Shown piece by piece: positions 1 to 7,387 of a DNA stretch of 64,000 nucleotides (within the stretch, counting starts at the first letter, position 1; the number at the start of each line of letters is the position of its first letter). The notes beneath the pieces were generated by a model that worked only from the letters and a program-made list of their open reading frames with translations, was not told the DNA's origin and searched no databases. The DNA lies in NCBI GenBank assembly GCA_963730375.1, contig CAVSRJ010000001.1, positions 558,001-622,000 on the forward strand, written 5' to 3'. The position numbers and the translations under genes were made by a program. Origin of the DNA: UBA6224 sp963730375. GTDB taxonomy: Bacteria; Patescibacteriota; Saccharimonadia; Saccharimonadales; UBA4665.

Positions 1-1
1 T

Positions 2-118
2 GTCCGAGTCGAAGATATCGAGGAGCCAACTATGCAAGAGATTCGCTACCTGGACAAACTCATCGACGAACTTGCCAAAGGCAAAGCGATGGACAAAATA
101 CTGCGCTCGAACGGATAG
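2..118 (+). CDS. 3' end of an unidentified gene
   Basis: An open frame runs from base 2 to a TAG at 116-118, giving 38 residues that end in AKGKAMDKILRSNG. The charged, helix-prone composition looks coding, but no family can be named from so short a tail. The start lies outside the window. Confidence 0.55.
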   Translation, partial: VRVEDIEEPTMQEIRYLDKLIDELAKGKAMDKILRSNG

Positions 119-302
119 ACTTCTCTACGGTCGAAACCAAGAGGAAGTCCAACAATCGCTGCCTGAAACTATCAGTCTTTCTCAAGTGCTCGTCACCGTC
201 AAAGAACGCTAACGAAGTTATTGGGAGAATGCTAATTCCCGAGCAGTATCGTGATCGAAACAGCGTGGGCATGAGGCTCGCAGATTCGGTTGTAGAAGAT
301 AT

Positions 303-330
303 TTGCAATATATATCGGTTATGCTATGAT
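303..330 (+). promoter_or_regulatory. Candidate promoter of the NHL-repeat gene
   Basis: TTGCAA (303-308) and TATGAT (325-330) are separated by 16 bp, upstream of the NHL-repeat gene. It sits in the otherwise gene-free stretch 119-444, where I see no other convincing feature. Confidence 0.45.
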
Positions 331-444
331 GCATTTGTAAACTTAAAAATATCTTACAAACACCACCAAAAACGCGAAACAGAAACGGCCTGAGAAACCA
401 ACATTGTAAGCCCGGTGTTTGTACTGAGACAAACAGTGGGGTTG

Positions 445-2826
445 ATGATGGCTAGTAGCTCCGTCACAAAATATAACTCTCGTGCAACAAAAATTGGGCT
501 GATACCGATACTCCTAGCAGTAACATCGGTTGTGGCGCTGGTCTTAACACCGTTAGCCAAAGGTCTGACTGGCACACTAACGTCAAGTCAGTCGGTGCCG
601 AGTTATACATCCGAATTTGGTCTAAGCGATGAGCGAACAGACATCGTTGCGAATATATATATGACCGATGAGGGCGAGCTTTTTACAGCGAGCCAAGATC
701 TGAACCGTGTCGGTGTGTTTTCGCAGTCAGGTACGTTCCTGCGCAAGTGGGGTGGAGTAGGGCTTTCATATGGCTCAACTGCACCATATGAATTTTTTGG
801 CATTGGGGACATTGCGCAGTTATCTAACGGCAACGTATTAGTATTTGATGCAGATAATGGGCTTGTGAAAACATTCCAGCAAGACGGCACGTTCGTAACA
901 CAGCACGCAGTGACTGGCGGGACGAAACTAGTGGTCGACTCCTCGGACAATGTATACATAGCGGAGTCATACTCTATTGTAAAGTATGACACGAGCTGGA
1001 ATATTGTCACTTCGTGGGGATCAAATGGTTCCGGCGATGGGCAATTTAGCACTATCTGGGGCATGGGCATCGACTCAGCCGACAATGTATATGTCAGCGA
1101 CGCTAATTTAAACCGTATCCAAAAATTCGACAGTGATGGCAATTACCTCTTGCAGTGGGGTACGGCCGGAAGCGGCAACGGACAGTTTAACGGGCCTGAC
1201 GGTATTACGTCTGATGCAAGTAACAATATATTCGTTGCTGACTGGGGTGGTGACCGAATCCAAAAATTCGATAGCAGCGGCAATTATCTGATGAGTTTTG
1301 GTAACAGCGGTAGTGGCGACGGGCAGCTGTACCGTCCGGACGATGTTGCGGTCGACGCAAGCGGTAATGTGTACGTGGCTGATACGCTCAACTATCGCAT
1401 GGTGAAGTTCGACAGCTCAGGCAATTTCCTGTTCAACTTTGGTGACCAACCCTCCAAACAGGGTCAATTATGGCACCCATCTACCATGGCCATCGATACA
1501 AACGGGAACCGCTATGTTGCTGATACCGAGAATCACCGTATCCAAAAATTTGATAGCAATAATAACTTTGTGACATCATGGGGGTCATTCAATGTGGCAG
1601 ACCCAGGGTTTCAGGTACCTTATGTAATTGATACAGACTCTGCCAATAACGTCTACGTTAACGACGTGAACGGTCGCATACGTAAGTTTGATTCTAGCGG
1701 CAACTTTATATATACGGTGACAATATCGGGGTCTGCGGTGTATAGAATCGGTGGGCTGGCGGTTGCTCCTGACGATACCTGGTATGTCATAAACTTTACT
1801 GGCAACACCGTGCAACACTACGACAGCGCCGGGAACTATCTCGGAGAATGGGGCTCAAGTGGCACCGGCGATGGGCAGTTTACGAATCCGATAGCTATGA
1901 CCTTTGACAAGGACAGCAACGCATATGTCGTAGACTCTAGCCTAAATCGCGTGCAAAAGTTTACTGCTGACGGTACGTTCCTGGCTAAATGGGGCTCAAG
2001 TGGCAACGGTGATGGCCAGTTTGACCTGCCTGTAGACATCTCTGTAACAGACAGCGGACTGGTATATGTCATGGATGCGCATAATTACCGCGTGCAGGCA
2101 TTTGATACCAGCGGGAACTTCATCAGCAAATGGGGCTCATATGGTGTCGGACAGAGTCAGTTTATCGAGCCGTCTGGCATCGAAACAGATGCGGCCGGCA
2201 GCGTCTACACCGTCGACTATGAGCAATATCGAGTACAGAAGTTTTCTTATGTTAACGATTCGGCCGAAGTCACCACAACCACCGGTGGTACGACGGCTTG
2301 CGTAGGTGTAAGCGGTGGTGCGAGCCTGGTCAGTGTCAACAGCTTGTCGCCGACTGATCCCGACATCAGCTACATTTATGGAGCGATTGATACTGTGCTG
2401 ACCCCACAGAGCAGCGGTGGCACGGAAAGCGTACGATTGCTGTTCGAAAGTGCCTTGGCACCCGCCGATGTACAGGTGTATGCCTACGATAGTGGCACCA
2501 ATACTTCCACGCCATTGAGCGGTTACACGGTGACCACTGGCTCGTTGTGTGGACGGACTGGTTTACTCATCACGTATTCAGTGACCGATGGCGGCACCAA
2601 CGATTCGGACGGTTCGGTCAACGATTCGGTTGAAACTGTGTTGGGTGTCATGACTTCTGACAGTGTGTCGGTTAGTTCGCCAGGCGGCGGCAGTGATCCT
2701 GGTGGTGGATCGCTGGTCAATACTGGTATGAGTACGATTCTTTCAAGCGCCATGGCAATAAGCCTGATAGTCAGTGCCTACATCCTTTGGCGTCGCCGAT
2801 ACTATCGCTACTCAATACGGGGCTAG
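445..2826 (+). CDS. Exported NHL-repeat beta-propeller protein with degenerate LPxTG-like tail
   Basis: A surface protein of about 793 residues. A hydrophobic segment near residue 20 (GLIPILLAVTSVVALVL) serves as signal or anchor. It is followed by about a dozen NHL-type repeats to about residue 610, each with a core like NRIQKFDSDGNYLLQWG, which should fold as one or two beta-propellers. A Ser/Asp/Gly-rich region then leads to SLVNTG, a hydrophobic helix and an Arg/Tyr-rich tail, the layout of a sortase substrate with V in place of P. NHL propellers usually bind proteins or glycans; the ligand is unknown. ATG 445 or 448 is preferred; GTG 415 is also in frame and neither has a good ribosome site. 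Confidence 0.8.
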   Translation: MMASSSVTKYNSRATKIGLIPILLAVTSVVALVLTPLAKGLTGTLTSSQSVPSYTSEFGLSDERTDIVANIYMTDEGELFTASQDLNRVGVFSQSGTFLRKWGGVGLSYGSTAPYEFFGIGDIAQLSNGNVLVFDADNGLVKTFQQDGTFVTQHAVTGGTKLVVDSSDNVYIAESYSIVKYDTSWNIVTSWGSNGSGDGQFSTIWGMGIDSADNVYVSDANLNRIQKFDSDGNYLLQWGTAGSGNGQFNGPDGITSDASNNIFVADWGGDRIQKFDSSGNYLMSFGNSGSGDGQLYRPDDVAVDASGNVYVADTLNYRMVKFDSSGNFLFNFGDQPSKQGQLWHPSTMAIDTNGNRYVADTENHRIQKFDSNNNFVTSWGSFNVADPGFQVPYVIDTDSANNVYVNDVNGRIRKFDSSGNFIYTVTISGSAVYRIGGLAVAPDDTWYVINFTGNTVQHYDSAGNYLGEWGSSGTGDGQFTNPIAMTFDKDSNAYVVDSSLNRVQKFTADGTFLAKWGSSGNGDGQFDLPVDISVTDSGLVYVMDAHNYRVQAFDTSGNFISKWGSYGVGQSQFIEPSGIETDAAGSVYTVDYEQYRVQKFSYVNDSAEVTTTTGGTTACVGVSGGASLVSVNSLSPTDPDISYIYGAIDTVLTPQSSGGTESVRLLFESALAPADVQVYAYDSGTNTSTPLSGYTVTTGSLCGRTGLLITYSVTDGGTNDSDGSVNDSVETVLGVMTSDSVSVSSPGGGSDPGGGSLVNTGMSTILSSAMAISLIVSAYILWRRRYYRYSIRG

Positions 2827-2842
2827 TATGCTTTACTAGCCG

Positions 2843-2871
2843 TTGGTAGAATGTGGGGCCTCTGTTACAAT
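2843..2871 (+). promoter_or_regulatory. tRNA-Cys promoter
   Basis: TTGGTA (2843-2848) and TACAAT (2866-2871) have a 17-bp spacer, and the -10 box ends 9 nt before the tRNA 5' end. The tadA-like gene downstream is probably on the same transcript. Confidence 0.65.
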
Positions 2872-2880
2872 TATCGGGAC

Positions 2881-2954
2881 GGCGCGGTGGCGGAGTGGTT
2901 ACGCAGAGGTCTGCAAAACCTTGTACACGGGTTCGAATCCCGTCCGTGCCTCCA
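2881..2954 (+). tRNA. tRNA-Cys (GCA)
   Basis: The 7-bp acceptor stem GGCGCGG/CCGTGCC, an anticodon stem GAGGT/ACCTT with loop CTGCAAA (anticodon GCA), and a T-arm with GGTTCGAATCC are all visible. Discriminator T and an encoded CCA end at 2954. Confidence 0.95.
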
Positions 2955-2964
2955 TTTTTTGAAT

Positions 2965-3366
2965 ATGACAGACGTAGAATATCTACAACAAGCTCAGGAA
3001 ATTGCGAAACAGTCGCAGGAAGACGTGCCGTGTGGCTGTGTACTTGTCGACAGAAAAGGCGTCATTACGGCTCAGTTCAATTCGCAAAATAGCGACAATA
3101 TCGCAATCAATCACGCTGAGATTAAGGCATTGGTAGCAGCGAATTACTCACTCAAAAAACGCAAACTACCAGGAACGACCGCGTACTGCAGCTGCGAGCC
3201 GTGCGCGATGTGTCTGACAGCACTGTCGTATGCAAATATCGAACGGATTGTATACGCGACTCCGTTCAAAACTGCATTTCCGAACGACGCACAGGCAGTC
3301 TTCGATGCTCAGAAATTTATCAAAGGCCTCAACTTCGTACCAAAATTAGAGCATATATTGCTATAA
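2965..3366 (+). CDS. Cytidine/adenosine deaminase-family protein (TadA-like)
   Basis: A zinc-dependent deaminase of 133 residues. The metal and catalytic motifs are present: NHAEIKAL (His and catalytic Glu) and CEPCAMC (two Cys zinc ligands). The family includes tRNA adenosine deaminase TadA, guanine deaminase and dCMP deaminase. TadA, which converts A34 to inosine in tRNA-Arg, is the likeliest given the tRNA context, but at 133 residues it is shorter than typical TadA (about 150-170) and substrate cannot be fixed from sequence. The start at 2965 is 10 nt after the tRNA-Cys CCA; longer frames would read through the tRNA. Confidence 0.8.
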   Translation: MTDVEYLQQAQEIAKQSQEDVPCGCVLVDRKGVITAQFNSQNSDNIAINHAEIKALVAANYSLKKRKLPGTTAYCSCEPCAMCLTALSYANIERIVYATPFKTAFPNDAQAVFDAQKFIKGLNFVPKLEHILL

Positions 3367-3379
3367 TCAACCCAGTCAC

Positions 3380-3467
3380 GGGCGAGTGGCGGAATTGGTA
3401 TACGCGACGGACTTAAAATCCGTTGGTTGCATAAACCTTGTGGGTTCAAGTCCCACCTCGCCCACCA
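3380..3467 (+). tRNA. tRNA-Leu (TAA)
   Basis: A class II tRNA: acceptor GGGCGAG/CTCGCCC, anticodon stem ACGGA/TCCGT with loop CTTAAAA (anticodon TAA), a long variable arm and T-loop GGGTTCAAGTCCC. Discriminator A plus encoded CCA end at 3467. A TATAAT at 3362-3367 overlaps the end of the deaminase gene and is the likely -10 box. Confidence 0.95.
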
Positions 3468-3500
3468 AACGTAAAGCCCCCGTCAGGGGGTTTTACGTTT
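3468..3500 (+). terminator. tRNA-Leu terminator, bidirectional hairpin
   Basis: Directly after the CCA lies an almost perfect inverted repeat: AACGTAAAgCCCCC, loop GTCA, GGGGGtTTTACGTTT. It has a T-tract in either reading. Its central part (from 3475) is also the left end of the 152-bp tandem repeat, so it recurs at 3627 and 3779. Confidence 0.8.
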
Positions 3501-3836
3501 GGCAGCCAGGCTGGGACTTGAACGGGAGTGCCTGTGGCACTCCCCGGACCCGAAGCCGGTCGACATTGGAGACCGGTTGCACCGGCAGCGCACTTTGCGC
3601 TCGCGTGCAAGGCAAGTCCCGCCGTCAGCCCCCGTCAGGGGGTTTTACGTTTGGCAGCCAGGCTGGGACTTGAACGGGAGTGCCTGTGGCACTCCCCGGA
3701 CCCGAAGCCGGTCGACATTGGAGACCGGTTGCACCGGCAGCGCACTTTGCGCTCGCGTGCAAGGCAAGTCCCGCCGTCAGCCCCCGTCAGGGGGTTTTAC
3801 GTTTGGCAGCCAGGCTGGGACTTGAACGGGAGTGCC
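3475..3836 (+). repeat. 152-bp tandem repeat of a hairpin-rich, T-arm-bounded element (2 copies plus a partial third)
   Basis: Units 3475-3626 and 3627-3778 appear identical; a third copy stops at 3836. Each unit has a closing inverted repeat GGGACTTG (3513-3520) and CAAGTCCC (3613-3620), the latter being the 3' half of a tRNA T-arm. Inside are GGGAGTGCC/GGCACTCCC (3524-3544), CCGGTC/GACCGG (3556-3576), and TTGCAC/GTGCAA (3577-3610) enclosing AGCGCA/TGCGCT (3587-3601). This predicts a multi-branched fold resembling a cloverleaf. Open frames crossing it just reflect lack of stops in GC-rich repeats. A related element is at 30812-30918 in the opposite orientation. Confidence 0.85.
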
Positions 3837-3887
3837 AGCGGTACAACGGCCGGTTTTGCATTGGTCGAAATGATACAATAAACGGTA

Positions 3888-4781
3888 ATGCCACTCATCG
3901 ATCTCTTGCGTAAATATCCCGTGCGAGGAATGCTCATTATTGGAGCGATTCTCTATATGGTGAGCGCCCTACTGTGGTGGACACAGGTATATCACACGCC
4001 ACAGCGCGCATTCCAAGACATGCTGGCTCACAATGTGTCCACTCGGAGCGTCACCAAGGACATTCGACTTGATTCGACAAAGGACGTCCTGGCACAGCAG
4101 GTGCACCTGCAGCTCGGCGCCGATAATTATGCACGTTGGATTGTGACTGCTAAACAGGATTCGAATGAGGTCGTAACAGAGAGTATTGGGCTGACGGATG
4201 TTGAGTATGTACGCTACAATCGCATCGTCAGCGACAGCCAGGAAGACAACAAGCAATACAAACGTTATGTGAATCAATGGGGCAAACAAGCGGCGGATGC
4301 AGCAACGGGCACAGGTCTGTTCTATCAAGCCGTTATGGATATTAATTACGCGCCAACCTTTCCGATTGGTGCCATTCCCCAGACTTCTCGTGATTCTCTA
4401 CTGAAATATATTGCGGATGAGCAGGTATTTACTCCAGACTACTCCTCGGTCAAAACAGTAGAAGTAGGCGGCCGGTCTGCGTATCAGATGACAGTCGCGG
4501 TCAAGCAAGCGCCCTATGTGCGTATGCTGCAGGCGTACGAAAAAGCCTTTGGCTTCGAGGCACTGGCTACCGTCAGTGCCACACAGTACCAAAATGAACC
4601 GGATGATACGGTGACAATTGCGATAGATAGTTTGTCACACAATCTGGTGCGATTATCGTATGATCGGACAGGGTATCAGGTGACTTACAGCGACTATGGC
4701 CTCGACACACAGCTGACGCTACCGACGGATAGCATCCGGCTCGACGAACTCAAACAGCGTCTATCCTCTGTCGGTTCGTAG
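3888..4781 (+). CDS. Membrane-anchored extracytoplasmic protein, unknown
   Basis: A protein of 297 residues with one N-terminal membrane segment (residues 14-33, GMLIIGAILYMVSALLWW) and a soluble domain outside the cell. The domain is rich in beta-strand patterns, with paired D/T-rich strands reminiscent of LppX/LolA-like carrier folds, but I cannot assign a family. TACAAT at 3874-3879 lies 8 nt before the ATG, suggesting a leaderless mRNA. It precedes murF by 22 nt, so a link to envelope assembly is plausible but unproven. Confidence 0.7.
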   Translation: MPLIDLLRKYPVRGMLIIGAILYMVSALLWWTQVYHTPQRAFQDMLAHNVSTRSVTKDIRLDSTKDVLAQQVHLQLGADNYARWIVTAKQDSNEVVTESIGLTDVEYVRYNRIVSDSQEDNKQYKRYVNQWGKQAADAATGTGLFYQAVMDINYAPTFPIGAIPQTSRDSLLKYIADEQVFTPDYSSVKTVEVGGRSAYQMTVAVKQAPYVRMLQAYEKAFGFEALATVSATQYQNEPDDTVTIAIDSLSHNLVRLSYDRTGYQVTYSDYGLDTQLTLPTDSIRLDELKQRLSSVGS

Positions 4782-4803
4782 TGCGCTATACTAGGTGGTA
4801 ATC

Positions 4804-6432
4804 ATGCTGCACGCATTCCTGACTACCATCCGAGCCACCTATGGTTGGCGCTCTGCAAACATCATTGTGACGATGCTGCGCGAATCTGATTACAACCCAC
4901 TAAGGTATTATTGGCGTTTTTGGTCCACACAATCCTTCGCAAACGTCACACCGGGTCGTTCCATGAGCCTTGGCGCTCGGTTGTTAGTCGATATGACTCG
5001 CATTGGCATGTTTACCCAGCTCGGAGCAGGTATATTTTTGACATGGTATGGCATCGTTCATTACCAATTTGCGGCCGAGTTCTTTGGTCTGGCGATGATT
5101 GTCGGCTATCCGCTGGTATGGGCACACCTGGCACCACTGTTGTCTATATTTGGCCTGCCGTTTTTGCTGAAGCCAGTGGGCAAACGAGTATTGTGCAGTA
5201 TGTTGGAGCGACAAGTGCGACAACTTCGCAAACAGCACAAGTTTGCCGTCGTTGCCGTCGCCGGTAGCGTTGGCAAGACCTCGACCAAATTAGCGATTGC
5301 CGATGCCCTGAGTGTGTCTAGGCGGGTTCGGCACCAGGCAGGTAATTATAACGATCGCCTGACAGTACCGCTCGTCATCTTTGGGCATCAGGAACCGGGT
5401 CTCTATAATATCTTTGCTTGGGTCAAAATACTGCGAAACAATCGCAAAATTATCCGGCAGGAATTCCCGTATGATGTCATCGTTGTAGAGCTCGGTACAG
5501 ATGGTATTGGCCAAATGAAACAGTTTGCCTATTTGCAGCCGGACCTAGGAGTATTGACTGCAATAACACCCGAGCATATGGAGCAGTTCGGCACACTGGA
5601 TGCGGTCGCGAGCGAAGAGTTAGCTCTATTCGACTACTGCCAACGAGTATTGGTTAACAGCGATGATGTCTATCCGCAATATCTCAAGGGCAGAGAGTTT
5701 GTATCATACGGCAGTGGTGATGCCACATATCAACTGGTGTCGGCACGACCAAACAAAAGCCTCAGCGGTCAGCGTGTGACGCTGAACCTGGCAGGGTACA
5801 AAGTTTCTGCCAGTATTCAGCCGATTGGGCAGCAGGGCGCCAAATTTGCCCTGGCAGCTGCAGCAACGGCCAGTGAAATGGCCTTGTCGCGCGATGACGT
5901 GCGCAGTGGGCTCACCCACCTAACCTCGTTCGCCGGTCGCATGCAGGTCTTGCCCGGCATCAAAAAATCAACGCTCATCGATGATACATACAACGCTAGC
6001 CCCATGGCGGTGGCTGCTGCACTAGACGTGTTACAGTCTGCCGATGCACCGCAGCGTATCGCTGTGCTGGGGAGTATGAACGAGCTAGGTGATGTTAGCT
6101 CGCAGGCGCACAAAGATATCGGCAAGCTATGTGATCCTACTAAACTCGACTTGGTTGTGACCATCGGCACAGAGGCCCAGCAATATCTCGCTCCTGCTGC
6201 CAAGCGCAAAAAATGCAACGTTGTATCGTATTCAAATCCGCGCGAAGCTGGCGAATATGTCAAGGAACAGCTCACGGAAAGAGCAGTCGTACTCTGCAAG
6301 GGGTCGCAAAATGGCGTATTTGCCGAAGAGGCGCTCAAAGTTATGCTCAAAAATCCTAATGATGCCAACAAACTTGTCCGCCAAAGTGACTACTGGATGA
6401 AGCAAAAACGTCGCCAATTTAGCGATTTGTAG
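4804..6432 (+). CDS. murF: MurF-type Mur ligase with N-terminal membrane domain
   Basis: UDP-MurNAc-tripeptide:D-Ala-D-Ala ligase, the last cytoplasmic step in making the muropeptide. The 542-residue product has two or three hydrophobic helices in residues 55-125, which E. coli MurF lacks, then a Mur ligase core: P-loop VAVAGSVGKTSTKLA (about 150), VVELGTDGIGQ, a central ITPEHMEQFGT and the late motif DDTYNASPMAV. ATG 4804 has AGGTGG 5 nt upstream, and TATACT (4786-4791) supplies a -10. Its 3' end overlaps that of ddl by 14 bp on the opposite strand, so the two consecutive-step enzymes converge. Membrane-tethered MurF-like proteins are seen in several Patescibacteria lineages. Confidence 0.88.
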   Translation: MLHAFLTTIRATYGWRSANIIVTMLRESDYNPLRYYWRFWSTQSFANVTPGRSMSLGARLLVDMTRIGMFTQLGAGIFLTWYGIVHYQFAAEFFGLAMIVGYPLVWAHLAPLLSIFGLPFLLKPVGKRVLCSMLERQVRQLRKQHKFAVVAVAGSVGKTSTKLAIADALSVSRRVRHQAGNYNDRLTVPLVIFGHQEPGLYNIFAWVKILRNNRKIIRQEFPYDVIVVELGTDGIGQMKQFAYLQPDLGVLTAITPEHMEQFGTLDAVASEELALFDYCQRVLVNSDDVYPQYLKGREFVSYGSGDATYQLVSARPNKSLSGQRVTLNLAGYKVSASIQPIGQQGAKFALAAAATASEMALSRDDVRSGLTHLTSFAGRMQVLPGIKKSTLIDDTYNASPMAVAAALDVLQSADAPQRIAVLGSMNELGDVSSQAHKDIGKLCDPTKLDLVVTIGTEAQQYLAPAAKRKKCNVVSYSNPREAGEYVKEQLTERAVVLCKGSQNGVFAEEALKVMLKNPNDANKLVRQSDYWMKQKRRQFSDL

Positions 6433-7318
6433 CCATCTGTACCAATCGATCGCACAGGGACGGCATGTCGAAACCAGCAGCCGCGGCAGCTTTTGGCAAC
6501 AGGCTTTGATCGGTCATACCGGGTAGTGTATTGGTTTCAAGCACGTACACCTCTCCGTTTTTGCTAACGATCATATCCGTGCGACTCAAATCACGGCATC
6601 CGCAGAGCTTGTGTATCCGTGCTGCCAAGTTTTGAGCCTCTTGCTGTATGGCATCATCGACGTGCTGTGGTGGGCACAACTCCTGAGTGGCACCGTTGTA
6701 TTTGTTCTCGTAATCAAATTCGCCATTTTCCGGCGGTATGATTTCTATGACGGGTAGCGCCGTATCACCGAGTACTCCGACCGTTATCTCTACTCCTTCA
6801 ATGAGTTCTTCGAGCAGCATAGCATCGTACTTTTTAAGAGCTCTGGCAATGTCGTCCCAGGCGGTATGTGCAACATCACGAACAATAAACGTATCGACGC
6901 TGGAACCACCGTCGAATGGCTTCAGCACAAAAGGCTGCTGCGCCAGTGCATGGGCATGGATAGTGTCGGCATCGACAATGTCTCCGGCTGGGGTTAGGAT
7001 ATGCTCCTGCTCAAGAGCAGTCTTGTAGGAATTTTTGTCAAACGTCAGTTGACACGAAGCCACGTCCGAGCCAACGTACGGGAGCTGTAGCGATTCGAGC
7101 TGCTGTTGCAATGTGCCATCTTCGCCGCCAGCGCCGTGGATGATAGGAAACGCGACGTCACATTGGGCAGCGATTTCCGAGTCGAGCTGTTCTGTTTTTG
7201 GATCGAGAACCGTCACCTTATGTCCAGCCGCCTCGAGCGCAGACTGGACGGCACTACCTGAGCGCAGGGACACATCCCGTTCTCCGGAGCTTCCGCCTGC
7301 AATAACAAGTACATTCAT
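6419..7318 (-). CDS. ddl: D-alanine--D-alanine ligase
   Basis: An ATP-grasp enzyme of 299 residues that joins two D-Ala, supplying the dipeptide used by MurF. All family signatures are present: GGSSGERDVSLRSG at the N-terminus, HGAGGEDGTLQ, the ATP loop LKPFDGGSSVDT, EELIEGVEITVG, YENKY, and metal/D-Ala residues in DLSRTDM and ETNTLPGMT. Length is typical (about 300). It lies divergent from leuS (70 bp apart) and convergent with murF. Confidence 0.95.
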   Translation of the reverse strand: MNVLVIAGGSSGERDVSLRSGSAVQSALEAAGHKVTVLDPKTEQLDSEIAAQCDVAFPIIHGAGGEDGTLQQQLESLQLPYVGSDVASCQLTFDKNSYKTALEQEHILTPAGDIVDADTIHAHALAQQPFVLKPFDGGSSVDTFIVRDVAHTAWDDIARALKKYDAMLLEELIEGVEITVGVLGDTALPVIEIIPPENGEFDYENKYNGATQELCPPQHVDDAIQQEAQNLAARIHKLCGCRDLSRTDMIVSKNGEVYVLETNTLPGMTDQSLLPKAAAAAGFDMPSLCDRLVQMATNR

Positions 7319-7387
7319 ACTGTGCCATTATACGCCTCATCTACACTCGGCGTATTACTTCGGTTGTCTTCTGATACAATAGAGGCG

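Noticed and set aside
3475..3836. CRISPR-like array
   Set aside because: The whole 152-bp unit repeats with no variable spacers, and no cas genes are in the window.
3386..3913. Several overlapping 70-120-residue open frames on the plus strand
   Set aside because: They read through tRNA-Leu and the 152-bp repeat and owe their length to repeated GC-rich hairpins; no ribosome sites or protein-like features.
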